Assembly: GCA_025655555.1 (NCBI GenBank)
Contig: JAHXIQ010000001.1
Location: forward strand, 62,001-126,000
Source: Candidatus Thiodiazotropha sp. (ex Myrtea sp. 'scaly one' KF741663)
Lineage (GTDB): Bacteria; Pseudomonadota; Gammaproteobacteria; Chromatiales; Chromatiaceae
Length of the DNA: 64,000 bases
Reading direction: 5' to 3'
Position 1 is the stretch's first letter. Every line of letters starts with the position of its first letter. The notes beneath the pieces were generated by a model that saw nothing but the letters and a program-made list of their open reading frames with translations, was not told where the DNA came from and ran no database searches. Both the position numbers and the translations under genes were made by a program. This document shows positions 46,683-58,286 of this stretch, in pieces.

Positions 46683-46745
46683 CCTGGCATTTTTTATATT
46701 CTGCTATCTGCAAAGCCGGCAGATATTCTGGCCTGTTAACAGACT

Positions 46746-48260
46746 CTAGCAGCGGCCATATATACTGACCCGATGAAGTAGACGTTCTACCGTATCGGGT
46801 TCTACTTGATCCCAACTAAAGCGCCAGCCCCAGTTGCCTTCAGTGGTGCCCGGAGTATTCATTCGATAATCCGCCCCCAATCCCAGCACATCCTGCATAG
46901 GAATGATCGCCAGATTGGCGCGCGATGCGAGTGCGCTTCGTATCATAGGCCAGGGCATGACCTCATTGGAACGCCCCAGATAGTCGTCGACAAAGCCACG
47001 TGAGGCGTCGTCAAGGCTGGTATACCAACCCAATGTCGTATCATTGTCGTGGGTACCGGTGTAGACCACGGAATCCCGCGTGTGATGAAACGGCAGATAG
47101 GGATTGTCCGCTCCCCCTGAGAAGGCAAATTGGAGAATTTTCATACCGGGCAGTTCGTGGGCTTTGCGCATGGCCTCGACTTCCGGGGTAATGATACCCA
47201 AGTCCTCTGCAACCAATTCAAGATGGGGCAACGCCTGGTAGAGCTTGCTGAAAAGCCTCTCCCCCGGCGCTTTGACCCAATGACCGTTAATCGCTGTCTC
47301 TTCCGTCGCCGGTATCTCCCAATAGGCCTCGAATCCTCTGAAGTGATCGATCCGTAGAAAATCGAACAGCGTCGACTGCACCTTGAGGCGATTGATCCAG
47401 AAACTGAATCCGTCTGCCTCCATGACATCCCAGCGATAGAGTGGATTTCCCCACCGTTGACCGGTCTCTGAAAAATAGTCCGGCGGCACACCGGCCACGA
47501 CCCGGGGATGGCCATCCTCAAGCAGATCAAAAAACTCTCTGTGCGCCCAGACTTCCGCACTGTCATGCGCCACAAAGATTGGCACATCACCGAACAACAA
47601 CACACCTCGTTCATTGGCGTAGTGTTTGAGACTCAACCACTGGGTGTAGAAGAGATATTGTTCAAACTTCGTCGCTTCAATGAGGTGTTTCAGTCTCGCC
47701 CTGGCCATCGCCAACCCCTGCGGCTCCCGGTCTCGCAGGGTTTTGTGCCAATCCCACCAACACCCCTTCTCTTCCGCACGCAGCGCCTGAAACAGTGCAT
47801 AGTCTTCCAACCACCAACCCTGCTCCGAAGTAAATCGCTGGAAATCGGCCTGATCACTCTCAGAAGCCCGCTCTTTAAAACCCTCCCAAGCGAGTTTGAT
47901 GGCGTAGGCCTTGGCCTCATCCGACAGCTTCCCTTCCGTAGCGGGTGTCTCGTCCAGCCATCCCCGCTCTTGTGGCATCTCAAGACTGATTAGCCGTGGA
48001 TTCCCCGCGTACATGGAACTGCTCTGGTACGGAGAATTATCATGCATGGTCGGGCCAATCGGCAGTATCTGCCAAACGCACATGCCCGCCGAGACAAGAA
48101 AATCGACGAAACGATACGCATCACTACCCAGGTCACCCACCACACCGGCGCCTGGCAGCGAAGTAATATGCAACAGAATACCAGCTCGTCGGCGTGTCAG
48201 TAGCTGGTGAGTTGATGTGTTCGAGATATCCGCAGCCTCATTCATTGACCGGACACTCAT
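46746..48260 (-). CDS. malQ: 4-alpha-glucanotransferase (amylomaltase)
   Basis: The 504-residue GH77 enzyme has the family motifs ILLHITSLPG near the start, FRIDHFRGFEAYWEIPA with the nucleophile Asp, the acid Glu in LELVAEDLGIITPEVEA and YTGTHDNDTTLGW. It disproportionates maltodextrins and links amylase products to glycogen metabolism. It precedes nothing on its own strand but follows the GH57 amylase gene by 47 bases, as in other glycogen clusters. ATG at 48245 is an alternative start. Confidence 0.93.
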   Translation of the reverse strand: MSVRSMNEAADISNTSTHQLLTRRRAGILLHITSLPGAGVVGDLGSDAYRFVDFLVSAGMCVWQILPIGPTMHDNSPYQSSSMYAGNPRLISLEMPQERGWLDETPATEGKLSDEAKAYAIKLAWEGFKERASESDQADFQRFTSEQGWWLEDYALFQALRAEEKGCWWDWHKTLRDREPQGLAMARARLKHLIEATKFEQYLFYTQWLSLKHYANERGVLLFGDVPIFVAHDSAEVWAHREFFDLLEDGHPRVVAGVPPDYFSETGQRWGNPLYRWDVMEADGFSFWINRLKVQSTLFDFLRIDHFRGFEAYWEIPATEETAINGHWVKAPGERLFSKLYQALPHLELVAEDLGIITPEVEAMRKAHELPGMKILQFAFSGGADNPYLPFHHTRDSVVYTGTHDNDTTLGWYTSLDDASRGFVDDYLGRSNEVMPWPMIRSALASRANLAIIPMQDVLGLGADYRMNTPGTTEGNWGWRFSWDQVEPDTVERLLHRVSIYGRC

Positions 48261-48307
48261 TGAGTAAGCGGTATTTCAAAGTGATTGTTGGAATCAAAGA
48301 ATGTCGC

Positions 48308-50017
48308 CTAATCATTTTTTATCATCACACCGCCGAGTGAAGGATCCCCACTACCCACCGCAAACACCTGTTTGAGATAATCAGGCTGGGGCTCTTCCAA
48401 CAGTTCGTATAGATGCGACAACTGAAGCCGGAACAGCCTTTCGAAGTCGCTGACGGTTGCTCCGGGATTATAATCACCAAACCACCAAAACCAGTCAGAA
48501 CCTTCACAGATTGCAAGCTGCTTCTCGAGTTCCGACAGCTGCTCTTCCGAGAAGGATTTCCTTTGCAGGATCTGATCATAATCCTGCTTGGCCTGTCCAA
48601 GCATATCCCAGGCCCGGTTCTTATCCTTGTCCCCAATCCAGGTGGTAAAGGTACCGTAAACCCAGCTACCCGCCACCAGCCGCGAAAGTTTGGGTGAGAG
48701 CTTTTTGTGTCGTTTCTGAATTTCCGAAAAAGTCGTCAATTGCAATCGAGGATGCTCTGCAATCCTTTCATACATGGCATGGAGAAAATAGCTGCCGTTG
48801 TTCGGGTAATACTCCCAGGCGTTCTCACCATCCATAATGATAGAGACGACAGCCTGTGGGTTGTCTTTGTTGGCTTCTGCAATGTTGACCAGATGGTTGA
48901 TCAGATCACCCACCGCATCGTCAGCATGCCACTCTCCATAGGTAAATCCGATCAGGTCGGACAAGCCGTCGTCTCGAAAGTACATATTGAGACGCCCCTC
49001 TTGCAGCCGGTAGGCGGAATGGACCCAGTTCTCGGGTAGATGGGAGTCTCCTCCCAACGCCATAAGACTGTTACTGAGTACCTGCTGACCCGAGGCAGCC
49101 CATTTAAAGCCCTCTTCCTCCAGCATTTTGATGGTTGCCTCACTGACGGCGCCTTCTGATGGCCAGCAACCCAGAGGACGAAAACCAAAATGCTTCTTGA
49201 AGACATCGATACCCTTGCGGATATGCCAGCGAGCGCGGGCCTCGCCACCGGGATAGGCCTCCAGTTGCGGCATGCCAATCTCAGGCAGTGCCTCCTTGGC
49301 GCTATCCAAATCAATCAGGAGCGGTACGATAGGATGCGCATAGGGGGTGACGGAGAGCTCAACCTGCCCATCCTTGGCCAGCGTCCGATAGCGTGATGTC
49401 AGGCTGCTTAGGTGCTCCCAGATCAACTCAACCAAGCGCCGTCGATCGTCAATATCGTAACCATGCCCCTTAGCCTGCAGGGAACGGACCCGCAGGTCGT
49501 TGATACGCGCACATTCCCCCATCCAGGCCAGGTGATACCAGATCAGGAGATCGATCAGAAACTGGTCATTGAGATAGGGAATCATCGCCTGATTTTCCAG
49601 TGCATGCTTGGCCAGGCTCGCCAATTCACCATAATGTTTGAATCTATGGATAAGACGATTCTCATTGGCGCGTAAACACGCTGCAATAATCGTTTTGCGG
49701 GATTCAATGTCTACCGGCAAGCCAGGACCGGCAAGTGCAGCCAATAACGGATCACGAATCAGAATGCCGCGATCAAGCCAGGCCTTGATCTGTTCCGCAT
49801 AATCATCGATCTGTTCCAACAGTACGGGAGCGAAATTGACCACCGCCTTGGCATCTGGATTATTCTCCAAATGCGCAGCCATATCCGCATAATCCTTGAT
49901 GCCATGCAGATAGACCCAAGGCAGATGATAGTCACTCTTTTCAGGCCCTTTGTAGTAGGGCTGGTGCATATGCCAGCAGAAGACAACCTGCAGTGGGTGT
50001 GGCGTACTAGCGGACAT
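48308..50017 (-). CDS. Glycoside hydrolase family 57 alpha-amylase-type enzyme
   Basis: The 569-residue protein carries the GH57 motifs: HMHQPYY near the start, [10 protein letters not shown] with catalytic nucleophile Glu288, and [12 protein letters not shown] with Asp396. GH57 enzymes cleave or rearrange alpha-glucans; alpha-amylase, branching enzyme and 4-alpha-glucanotransferase activities all occur. The gene overlaps the end of glgC by 11 bases and precedes malQ, suggesting glycogen breakdown or reshaping. The exact specificity cannot be told by eye. Confidence 0.9.
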   Translation of the reverse strand: MSASTPHPLQVVFCWHMHQPYYKGPEKSDYHLPWVYLHGIKDYADMAAHLENNPDAKAVVNFAPVLLEQIDDYAEQIKAWLDRGILIRDPLLAALAGPGLPVDIESRKTIIAACLRANENRLIHRFKHYGELASLAKHALENQAMIPYLNDQFLIDLLIWYHLAWMGECARINDLRVRSLQAKGHGYDIDDRRRLVELIWEHLSSLTSRYRTLAKDGQVELSVTPYAHPIVPLLIDLDSAKEALPEIGMPQLEAYPGGEARARWHIRKGIDVFKKHFGFRPLGCWPSEGAVSEATIKMLEEEGFKWAASGQQVLSNSLMALGGDSHLPENWVHSAYRLQEGRLNMYFRDDGLSDLIGFTYGEWHADDAVGDLINHLVNIAEANKDNPQAVVSIIMDGENAWEYYPNNGSYFLHAMYERIAEHPRLQLTTFSEIQKRHKKLSPKLSRLVAGSWVYGTFTTWIGDKDKNRAWDMLGQAKQDYDQILQRKSFSEEQLSELEKQLAICEGSDWFWWFGDYNPGATVSDFERLFRLQLSHLYELLEEPQPDYLKQVFAVGSGDPSLGGVMIKND

Positions 50018-51275
50018 GGTGGATAACCTGTCCCAGCATCTCTGGCGTTACCAGCACAACACCCTGTTCACTGACATAAAAACGCTCGGTATCAGCCGCT
50101 GGATCCTCACCGATGACAGTTCCTTCCGGAATATCACAGCCCCGGTCTATGACCGCCTTGGTGATACGGCAATTGCGGCCGATATTCACATCCGGGAGGA
50201 TGACTGAATGATCGACCTCGCTATAGGAGTTGACCCGCACATTGGAGAAAAGCAGTGAATCCTTCACCTTGGCGCCAGAAATAACACAACCACCGGAGAC
50301 CATGGAATCCACCGCCATACCGCGACGTTCATCGTCGTCAAAGACGAATTTTGCCGGTGGCAGCTGCTCCTGGTAGGTCCAGATCGGCCAACTGCTGTCA
50401 TAGAGATTCAAGGGCGGCGTAACGCCGATCAGCTCAATATTCGAGGCCCAGAAAGCGTCGATGGTCCCCACATCGCGCCAGTAGGCCTGTTTACCGCTGG
50501 TGGTGTCTGTAAAGGGATAGGCCTGAACACGATACTTCTCAATCACTTTGGGGATGATGTCCTTGCCGAAATCGTGGGTTGATTCCGGTGTATCGGCATC
50601 CTTGATCAGCTGCTCGAAAAGAAATTTGCGGTTGAAAACGTAGATGCCCATGGATGCCAGCGCCACATCATCCCTACCCGGTACAGGCTTGGGTTGATCG
50701 GGTTTCTCCTGGAATTCGATAACCCGATTGCTCTCGTCCACGGTCATGACACCGAACTCTTTGGCTGTCTCCTTATCCACCGTGAGACACCCAACCGTCA
50801 TGTCCGCACCGGACTCCACATGCTCGGCAATCATGGTGCCGTAGTCCATCTTATAGACATGGTCACCCGCCAGCACCAGCACATAGTCGGGATTGTGGCT
50901 ACGCAGAATATCCAGATTTTGATAGACCGCATCGGCAGTCCCTTCGTACCAACTGCTCTCGATCCTCTGCTGAGCCGGTAACAACTCAACAAACTCACCG
51001 AACTCACCACGCAGGAAGCCCCATCCCCGCTGGATATGGAGAATCAGCGAGTGCGCCTTATACTGGGTTAATACCCCAACCCGGCGAATTCCAGAATTGA
51101 TGCAGTTGGACAGCGGAAAATCGACAATTCTGAATTTCCCACCGAAGGGAACGGCAGGTTTGGAACGCCACTTGGTCAGATGCTTCAGACGCGAACCTCT
51201 CCCGCCTGCCAAAATCAGAGCCAAAGTGTTGCGCGTCAAACGACTGACGAAGCGTGGATTCTGTTCGCTTATCAT
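50007..51275 (-). CDS. glgC: Glucose-1-phosphate adenylyltransferase
   Basis: The 422-residue protein has the nucleotidyltransferase motif [15 protein letters not shown], then [30 protein letters not shown] holds the catalytic Asp. A left-handed beta-helix C-terminus follows. It makes ADP-glucose, the committed step to glycogen. ATG at 51275 (preceded by GGGGGA) gives the standard N-terminus. Its start lies close to the divergent glgB gene, so both share a promoter region of about 110 bases. Confidence 0.95.
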   Translation of the reverse strand: MISEQNPRFVSRLTRNTLALILAGGRGSRLKHLTKWRSKPAVPFGGKFRIVDFPLSNCINSGIRRVGVLTQYKAHSLILHIQRGWGFLRGEFGEFVELLPAQQRIESSWYEGTADAVYQNLDILRSHNPDYVLVLAGDHVYKMDYGTMIAEHVESGADMTVGCLTVDKETAKEFGVMTVDESNRVIEFQEKPDQPKPVPGRDDVALASMGIYVFNRKFLFEQLIKDADTPESTHDFGKDIIPKVIEKYRVQAYPFTDTTSGKQAYWRDVGTIDAFWASNIELIGVTPPLNLYDSSWPIWTYQEQLPPAKFVFDDDERRGMAVDSMVSGGCVISGAKVKDSLLFSNVRVNSYSEVDHSVILPDVNIGRNCRITKAVIDRGCDIPEGTVIGEDPAADTERFYVSEQGVVLVTPEMLGQVIHHVR

Positions 51276-51385
51276 CACTATCCCCCATGGCCAGGCCAGC
51301 CACAAATTACCGCAGATTCTTTTCCAGCTATGTTAACATCATGTCCCCTTCGAGTCGTAGCCGAAGAAGCCGAGTGACCATAAAT

Positions 51386-53566
51386 ATGAAAAAGTCATCC
51401 ACTCCCATTCTGTCCGAACCGCTTCAGCGTATCGCCGATGCGAAACACCACGACCCATTCGAGGTACTTGGGTGTCATGCCAGCCGGGGCAAGTGCCTGA
51501 TCCGTCTGTTTATGCCGCAAGCCGAGCACGTGGCACTGTCAGCGGATCAACAGGAGATACCGCGTATTGAGGGTACGGACTTCTTCGAGCTCGAACTGCC
51601 AGAGGATGAAGTGACTCACCCCTACACACTCGAATGGCAGGACAAGTTCGGCACCACGCATCTCTCTCACGACCCTTACAGCTTCGGCACCCAGCTACCT
51701 GAGTTTGATATCCATTTATTCAGTGAGGGTAAACACCGGCACGCATACCGTTTTTTCGGTGCACATTCCCATCAGGCTGACGACATTGCCGGGATTCTAT
51801 TCGCCGTGTGGGCACCCAACGCGGCACGGATCTCCGTAGTGGGTGATTTCAACCAATGGGATGGCCGTACACATCCCATGCGTTCCCGTGGCGGTTCCGG
51901 GGTGTGGGAGATTTTTATCCCGGATATCGGAATCGGCAGCTGCTACAAGTTCGAGATACTATCTGCCGATGGCGATATCTCGCTGCGCACAGATCCGTAT
52001 GGTAACCATTTTCAGGTTCGACCTGAGAACGCCAGCATTGTCGTACAGGACAGTGATCATATCTGGAACGACCACGACTGGATGTCACATCGCAGTGACA
52101 CGGACTGGCAGCAAGAACCCATGTCGGTCTACGAGGTACATCTCGGCTCATGGCGACAGGATGCGGATGGCAACTTTCTCAACTACCGGGAGTTGGCCCA
52201 CCAACTCTGCGAACATCTCAAGCGGACGGGATTTACCCATATCGAACTGCTACCGATAACTGAGCACCCACTGGATGGCTCCTGGGGTTACCAGACCACA
52301 GGCTACTTCGCGCCGACCAGCCGCTTTGGCACACCGGATGATTTCCGATATTTCGTCGACTATCTGCATCAGAATCATATCGGCATTTTACTTGACTGGG
52401 TGCCTGCCCACTTCCCGCGAGATCGTCATGCGTTGGCCCGCTTCGACGGCACCGCCCTCTACGAGCACGACGACCCCCGCCGGGGTGAGCATCGTGACTG
52501 GGGCACGCTGATCTTCAACTTCGGCCGAAATGAAGTTCGGAACTTCCTCATCTCCAGCGCCATCTACTGGCTCGAAGAGTTCCATCTCGATGGTCTGCGT
52601 GTGGATGCCGTGGCCTCCATGCTCTATCTCGACTACTCTCGGGAACCAGGGGACTGGCTGCCGAACCAATATGGCGGCCGCGAGAATCTTGAAGCGGTCG
52701 ACTTCCTGCGGGAACTCAACAGCGTCACCCATGACCTGCATCCCGGCACGTTGATGATTGCCGAAGAGTCCACTGCCTGGCCACAGGTTTCACGCCCGAC
52801 ATGGCTCGGCGGCCTCGGATTCAGCATGAAATGGAATATGGGTTGGATGCACGACACCCTCTCCTACATGTCACAGGACCCAGTCTATCGTCACTATCAC
52901 CACGACTTGCTGACTTTCGGCTTGCTCTACGCCTTTACCGAAAACTTCGTCCTGCCGTTTTCCCACGATGAAGTCGTGCATGGCAAGGGCTCCATGATCG
53001 ACAAGATGCCTGGGGATGGCTGGCAGAAATTTGCCAATCTCCGACTGCTCTATACCTACATGTTCAGCTATCCGGGTAAAAAGCTGCTCTTCATGGGCAA
53101 CGAATTTGCTCAGGGCAGAGAGTGGAATGAAAGTGAAGCACTCGATTGGTATCTGCAGGATCAACCCTACCACAGCGGCATCTCAACCCTTCTGTCCGAC
53201 CTGAACAGCCTCTACAAGCAGTTAAAGCCATTGCATCAGGTAGATTTTGAATTCGGTGGTTTCGAATGGATCGACTGTCACGACAGTTCCCAGTCCATTC
53301 TCAGTTATCTGCGTAAAGATCGCGAGGGCCGGGAGGTCCTGGTCATACTCAATTTCACACCGGTACCAAGAGAGAACTACCGGATCGGCGTCAGCCACCC
53401 GGGCAGCTATCGGGAGATTTTCAACTCGGACTCCGAATACTACGGAGGTAGCAACATGGGCAATGGCGCCCCCATCCCCACAGAGCCCGAGCCATGGATG
53501 GGACGGAATCATTCAATCAATCTGACTCTGCCACCACTGGGGGCGATACTCCTTGAAAGGGAATAG
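51386..53566 (+). CDS. glgB: 1,4-alpha-glucan branching enzyme
   Basis: The 726-residue GH13 enzyme has the N-terminal domains of E. coli-type GlgB (728 residues). Its catalytic core carries [18 protein letters not shown] (nucleophile Asp), IAEESTAW (acid Glu) and [10 protein letters not shown]. It forms alpha-1,6 branches in glycogen. The start is taken at ATG 51386; GTG at 51374 is possible. It is divergent from glgC and convergent with pgi, whose end lies 28 bases away. Confidence 0.95.
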   Translation: MKKSSTPILSEPLQRIADAKHHDPFEVLGCHASRGKCLIRLFMPQAEHVALSADQQEIPRIEGTDFFELELPEDEVTHPYTLEWQDKFGTTHLSHDPYSFGTQLPEFDIHLFSEGKHRHAYRFFGAHSHQADDIAGILFAVWAPNAARISVVGDFNQWDGRTHPMRSRGGSGVWEIFIPDIGIGSCYKFEILSADGDISLRTDPYGNHFQVRPENASIVVQDSDHIWNDHDWMSHRSDTDWQQEPMSVYEVHLGSWRQDADGNFLNYRELAHQLCEHLKRTGFTHIELLPITEHPLDGSWGYQTTGYFAPTSRFGTPDDFRYFVDYLHQNHIGILLDWVPAHFPRDRHALARFDGTALYEHDDPRRGEHRDWGTLIFNFGRNEVRNFLISSAIYWLEEFHLDGLRVDAVASMLYLDYSREPGDWLPNQYGGRENLEAVDFLRELNSVTHDLHPGTLMIAEESTAWPQVSRPTWLGGLGFSMKWNMGWMHDTLSYMSQDPVYRHYHHDLLTFGLLYAFTENFVLPFSHDEVVHGKGSMIDKMPGDGWQKFANLRLLYTYMFSYPGKKLLFMGNEFAQGREWNESEALDWYLQDQPYHSGISTLLSDLNSLYKQLKPLHQVDFEFGGFEWIDCHDSSQSILSYLRKDREGREVLVILNFTPVPRENYRIGVSHPGSYREIFNSDSEYYGGSNMGNGAPIPTEPEPWMGRNHSINLTLPPLGAILLERE

Positions 53567-53593
53567 ATATATCCCTTAGTTGGAAGAATCGGC

Positions 53594-55240
53594 TTACTTC
53601 TTCCGGTGATGGCGGTAGTAGCTGATGAGCCCCTGCGTCGAGGCATCATGTGGGTTTGATTTCGCATCATCCAGTAACTCTTCAAGAATCACACCCGCCA
53701 GCTGCTTACCCAGCTCTACTCCCCACTGATCGAAGGAGTTGACCCGCCAGATCGCACCCTGCACGAAGATTTTATGCTCATAGAGTGCGATCAGTGACCC
53801 CAACCGGCTCGGCGTAACCCGATCGATGAGTAGGGTGTTGGTGGGTTTGTTACCTGGAAAAATCTTATGGGGCAAAAGGTCAACGATCTGTTCCGCATCA
53901 AGCCCTGAAGCCTCCATCTCCTGCCTGGCTTCCTTGCGGGTCTTGCCCCTCATCAGTGCTTCAGTCTGCGCCAGACAGTTAGCAAAAAGTATCTGTTGAT
54001 GATCCCCCGATTCATTGTGGCTGTTGATCGGAATAAGGAAATCGCAGGGAATCATCTGGGTACCCTGGTGGATCAGCTGGTAAAAGGCGTGTTGACCGTC
54101 AGTACCGGCGGTACCCCAGATCACCGGCCCGGTCGCATATTCCACAGGCCTGCCAAAGCGGGTCACTCGCTTACCGTTACTCTCCATATCGGCCTGTTGC
54201 AGATAATCAGGCAGATACCGCAGATACTGATCGTAGGGCAGAATTGCCTGTGTACGTGCCTGAGCAAAATCGACATACCAGATACCCAACAGTGCCATGA
54301 TGACCGGCATGTTTTCCGATAAGTCGGCATGCAGAAAGTGCTCATCCATCTCATGCGCACCCTGCAGCATTTCATAAAAACTCGTCATACCGATTGCTAT
54401 GGCGATTGGCAGCCCGATGGCTGACCAGAGTGAATAGCGGCCTCCGACCCAGTCCCAGAATTCGAACATATTGTCAGTATCGATACCGAATTCAGCCACC
54501 TGCTCTGCATTTGTCGACACCGCCACGAAATGTCTGGCCACCGCTTTTTCGTCTGTCAGCGTATCGAGCAGCCAGGCCCGTGCGGTCAGGGCATTGGTCA
54601 GTGTCTCCTGGGTGGTAAAAGTTTTAGAGGCCACGATGAATAGCGTGGTCTCGGGATTGAGACCCTTAACCGTCTCCAGCAGATGCGTACTATCTACATT
54701 GGAAACAAAATGCAGACGTAACTTGGGATCCTGGTAATGCTTCAGCGCCTCACAGACCATTAAAGGTCCGAGATTCGATCCCCCAATGCCAATATTCACC
54801 ACATCGGTGATCGCCTTACCGGTAAAGCCCTTCCATTCTCCTGATCGCACATCATTGGAAAAAGACTCCATCTTGTTGAGAACGTCATTCACACCCGGCA
54901 TGACATCCTCGCCGTCAAACCAGATGGGGCGATTGCTGCGATTACGCAAAGCAACATGTAATACTGCCCGGTTCTCCGTATTGTTGATGCGCTCACCGGC
55001 AAACATGCGCCTGCGCCAGCCGTCCACATCTGCCGCGTTAGCCAAACCAAGCAGCAGATTCAATGTCTTCTGTGTCGCTCGATTCTTAGAGTAGTCAAGT
55101 AAAATGCCGCATTGTCGAATGGACATTTGCTCGGATCTTTCCGGGTTCTCGCTGAACAGATCCCGCATCTGAAGCGGTTCCACCTCAGACCAGTGAGACG
55201 CTAATGCGGCCCATTCAGCTGTCTTGTTTAGCTCTGTCAT
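53594..55240 (-). CDS. pgi: Glucose-6-phosphate isomerase
   Basis: The 548-residue protein matches E. coli Pgi (549) in length. It has the signature stretches [31 protein letters not shown] and [13 protein letters not shown] near the C-terminus. It interconverts glucose-6-phosphate and fructose-6-phosphate and connects gluconeogenesis with glycogen synthesis here. The gene is divergent from glgA with a 204-base gap that likely holds both promoters. Confidence 0.97.
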   Translation of the reverse strand: MTELNKTAEWAALASHWSEVEPLQMRDLFSENPERSEQMSIRQCGILLDYSKNRATQKTLNLLLGLANAADVDGWRRRMFAGERINNTENRAVLHVALRNRSNRPIWFDGEDVMPGVNDVLNKMESFSNDVRSGEWKGFTGKAITDVVNIGIGGSNLGPLMVCEALKHYQDPKLRLHFVSNVDSTHLLETVKGLNPETTLFIVASKTFTTQETLTNALTARAWLLDTLTDEKAVARHFVAVSTNAEQVAEFGIDTDNMFEFWDWVGGRYSLWSAIGLPIAIAIGMTSFYEMLQGAHEMDEHFLHADLSENMPVIMALLGIWYVDFAQARTQAILPYDQYLRYLPDYLQQADMESNGKRVTRFGRPVEYATGPVIWGTAGTDGQHAFYQLIHQGTQMIPCDFLIPINSHNESGDHQQILFANCLAQTEALMRGKTRKEARQEMEASGLDAEQIVDLLPHKIFPGNKPTNTLLIDRVTPSRLGSLIALYEHKIFVQGAIWRVNSFDQWGVELGKQLAGVILEELLDDAKSNPHDASTQGLISYYRHHRKK

Positions 55241-55444
55241 GCTTGGTTCATTCTTGCTTGATTGACAATGTCAGTGAATATGGTTTTTATGGCTGAAGGC
55301 TAAAAAACATTACCTCTTGTTGAGGCAAAATAAGCGGCGCTCCGCCTCAATACCCGTTTTTCCAACACTAGCATAATAGCTAATAGCGGTATTGGACAAA
55401 AAAACGTTTAGAATAGCCAACGTGTAGTGTTTCATGACTGGATA

Positions 55445-56914
55445 ATGAAAAAAATGAAAATCCTCTTCGCCAGTAGCGAAGCCGCCCCATTGATAAAGAC
55501 TGGCGGGCTTGCCGATGTAGCTGGCAGCCTGCCGGTTGCTCTACGTCATATCGGTCACGACTGCCGATTGATCCTGCCAGGTTATCCCGACGTCATGAGC
55601 AAGGCTGACGGCCTCAAAACAGTCGCCGAATTGAAATTGCCAGGAGAGAAAAAACCGGTAAAGCTACTTCAGGGCACGAGTGGACCGCACGCCGTTCCAC
55701 TCTATGTGGTTGATGCTCCTCACTGGTTTGACAGACCCGGAAACCCCTATCTCTCCCCCGACGGAGACGATTGGGAAGACAATGCGGAACGCTTCACCTG
55801 TTTCTGCCGGTCGGTTGTAGCGATGGCGCTCAATCAAGCCAAACTCGACTGGCAACCTGAGATTATTCACGCAAATGACTGGCAGACAGGTCTTGTGGCC
55901 CCGCTGCTGCAAGACGCAAAACAACGACCAGCCACCCTGTTTACCATTCACAATCTGGCCTATCAGGGCCTGTTCGATCAGAAGACCTTTTTAAAACTCA
56001 ATCTTCCTTCGCATTTATGGTCCTACGAGGCGCTGGAGTTTCACCATCAACTCTCTTTCATCAAGGGCGGGATCGCCCTCTCAGACCGGGTTAACACCGT
56101 CAGCCCAACCTACGCTGAAGAGGTTAAAACCGCTGAGTTCGGCTATGGCCTGGAAGGTCTGCTGCAGCACCGCGGCAGCCATTTCAACGGTATCCTCAAC
56201 GGGATCGATTACCATGTCTGGGACCCTTTGAATGATCCGAGTATCGCCGCACCCTACTCCGCCGACGATATGGCCGGCAAGCGGCAAAACAAGCTGGCAC
56301 TGCAACGGGAATTTGGTTTGCCTGAAGCCGAGCATATTCAACTGTTCGGTTACATCGGCAGACTGGTCGATCAGAAAGGCGTTGATCTCATCCTTCAGGT
56401 ACTGCCCGGCCTGATGGATTCAGGCGTACAGGTAGTCATGCTCGGCTCCGGTAATAAGGAACTGGAACATGCATTGGAGAGAATCAACAGGAAATACCAT
56501 AGCCGGGTAGGTGTCAAAATTGGCTATGACGAGGGCTTGTCACATCGCATCGAAGCCGGTTGTGACTGTTTTCTGATGCCTTCTCGCTTCGAACCCTGCG
56601 GGCTGAATCAGATGTATAGCCTGCGATACGGCACCGTGCCTGTTGTACGAAACACCGGTGGACTTGCCGATACAGTGATTGATGTCAATCCGACAACACT
56701 GGCAAACGGCACCGCTACAGGATTCGTTTTCGACATCGCTGATGGCAGTAGCCTTTGGCGTGCTCTAGAACATGCAATCCATTTCTATCTGCGTTCTGAG
56801 ACAGACTGGGAAATACTGGCGCGTACTGGTATGCAGCAGGATCTCAGTTGGGAGGCAAGCGCTCAGCACTATCTCGAGCTATATCAGATGGCGATAGACG
56901 ATCCCGGTATTTGA
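55445..56914 (+). CDS. glgA: Glycogen synthase (ADP-glucose)
   Basis: The 490-residue GT5 protein starts with KILFASSEAAPLIKTGGLADV, whose KTGGL binds ADP-glucose. It ends with the second motif FEPCGLNQMYSLRYGTVPVVRNTGGLADTV. It extends alpha-1,4-glucan chains. Two in-frame ATGs (55445 and 55454) precede the conserved start; the first is given. With glgB, glgC, pgi, malQ and the GH57 gene nearby, a complete glycogen pathway is encoded here except a phosphorylase and debranching enzyme. Confidence 0.95.
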   Translation: MKKMKILFASSEAAPLIKTGGLADVAGSLPVALRHIGHDCRLILPGYPDVMSKADGLKTVAELKLPGEKKPVKLLQGTSGPHAVPLYVVDAPHWFDRPGNPYLSPDGDDWEDNAERFTCFCRSVVAMALNQAKLDWQPEIIHANDWQTGLVAPLLQDAKQRPATLFTIHNLAYQGLFDQKTFLKLNLPSHLWSYEALEFHHQLSFIKGGIALSDRVNTVSPTYAEEVKTAEFGYGLEGLLQHRGSHFNGILNGIDYHVWDPLNDPSIAAPYSADDMAGKRQNKLALQREFGLPEAEHIQLFGYIGRLVDQKGVDLILQVLPGLMDSGVQVVMLGSGNKELEHALERINRKYHSRVGVKIGYDEGLSHRIEAGCDCFLMPSRFEPCGLNQMYSLRYGTVPVVRNTGGLADTVIDVNPTTLANGTATGFVFDIADGSSLWRALEHAIHFYLRSETDWEILARTGMQQDLSWEASAQHYLELYQMAIDDPGI

Positions 56915-56971
56915 GTCCGCCTACTCAATTCTTTGTCGCAAAGGCTGGTTTTGAACAGATAAAACCTGGGG

Positions 56972-57352
56972 CTATGCCGCCTGGGTCGGTATGGCGTCGC
57001 CCGTATGGGTCACATGATTCCCTTCATCCAGATAGACCAGTGTCGGCTTGAACTGTTTCATCTCCTCGGCACTCAGTCCCGCATAGGCACAGATGATAAT
57101 CCGGTCACCGGGCGCTGCTTTATGTGCAGCCGCACCGTTCACCGATATCACACGGGATCCTGCCTCAGCCTGGATGGCATAAGTGGTAAAACGTTCACCA
57201 TTGGTAACGTTGTAGATCTGAATCTGCTCGTATTCCTGAATACCCGCAAGCTTCATTAAATCAACGTCTATGGCGCACGAACCCTCATAATCCAATTCGG
57301 AGTGGGTGACGCATGCCCGGTGTAGTTTACACTTGAGTACAGTCAGCTGCAT
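56972..57352 (-). CDS. panD: Aspartate 1-decarboxylase
   Basis: The 126-residue proenzyme carries the self-cleavage site in DYEGSCAID, where the Gly-Ser bond breaks to make the pyruvoyl group. The conserved [15 protein letters not shown] precedes it and [10 protein letters not shown] follows. It makes beta-alanine for pantothenate. It lies 76 bases after panC on the same strand, so panB, panC and panD probably form an operon. Confidence 0.96.
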   Translation of the reverse strand: MQLTVLKCKLHRACVTHSELDYEGSCAIDVDLMKLAGIQEYEQIQIYNVTNGERFTTYAIQAEAGSRVISVNGAAAHKAAPGDRIIICAYAGLSAEEMKQFKPTLVYLDEGNHVTHTGDAIPTQAA

Positions 57353-57428
57353 GAATTACATGCCCTTCTGGGTGGATGAACGGATGATTATCTGCGATCT
57401 TGGATCGGCTATCAACCAAAAAATGCTG

Positions 57429-58286
57429 CTATGCAGCAATTAGATTATCGATCAAACGGGTAGTTCCGAGATAAGCGGCGGCCAAAACCACCATTGGCCC
57501 CTCATTGTTATCCGGGATTGCCAGATCCTCAGCACGACGAATAACGTAGTAGTCGGGACGAAAACCTACTGTTTTCAGAGCCTTCAACGCCTCTGCTTCT
57601 AGTCCGGCATAGTCCTTATCTCCGCTGTTTATCGCTGAAGCCGTTGCCTGCAGTATCTTATAGAGATTAGGGGCTTGCCGGCGTTCTGCAGCGGTAAGAT
57701 AGCCGTTACGAGAACTCATTGCCAGTCCATCCGTCTCGCGAATTGTGGCTTTCCCTATAATCTCTATGGGTATCGCCAGGTCTGTCACCATGCGTCGGAT
57801 TACCATCAGTTGCTGAAAATCCTTCTCACCAAACACAGCAATATCCGGCTGCACCATATTGAGTAGTTTGCAAACAATTGTGGCGACACCGACAAAATGC
57901 CCGGGGCGGCTGGCGCCACAGAGAATTTCCGAAATATCCGGCACCTCGACCCGGGTCTGCTGACCGGCGCCTGCCGGATAGATGGCCTCTGCTGTGGGTG
58001 TAAAAAGCAGATCTGCACCCATACCCTCAAGTTTTAGCCTGTCCTCATCAAGCGTCCGTGGGTAGGCATCGAAGTCCTCGCCCTCACCAAACTGCATTGG
58101 ATTGACGAAGATACTCACAACGGTACGGTCTGCACGTTGCCGAGCCTCTGCAACCAACTCTAAATGCCCTGCATGTAGATTTCCCATGGTCGGCACAAAG
58201 GCGATCTTCTCTCCAGACTGTCGCCAACCCGCTATTGAAGTCCGCAACGCTTCAAGTTCATTCAAAAGCAACATTGTCACGCTCAA
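57429..58286 (-). CDS. panC: Pantothenate synthetase
   Basis: The 285-residue protein has the nucleotide-binding motifs FVPTMGNLHAGHLELV (HxGH) and the later GEKDFQQLMVIRRMV and MSSRN. It joins pantoate and beta-alanine with ATP. The TTG start at 58286 overlaps the panB stop (TTGA); an ATG at 58274 is an alternative that drops four residues. Gene order panB-panC-panD is standard. Confidence 0.95.
   Translation of the reverse strand: MSVTMLLLNELEALRTSIAGWRQSGEKIAFVPTMGNLHAGHLELVAEARQRADRTVVSIFVNPMQFGEGEDFDAYPRTLDEDRLKLEGMGADLLFTPTAEAIYPAGAGQQTRVEVPDISEILCGASRPGHFVGVATIVCKLLNMVQPDIAVFGEKDFQQLMVIRRMVTDLAIPIEIIGKATIRETDGLAMSSRNGYLTAAERRQAPNLYKILQATASAINSGDKDYAGLEAEALKALKTVGFRPDYYVIRRAEDLAIPDNNEGPMVVLAAAYLGTTRLIDNLIAA

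Noticed and set aside
46456-46749. 97-codon plus-strand frame
   Set aside because: A strong terminator stem lies inside it, and the sequence has no recognisable domain or good ribosome site.
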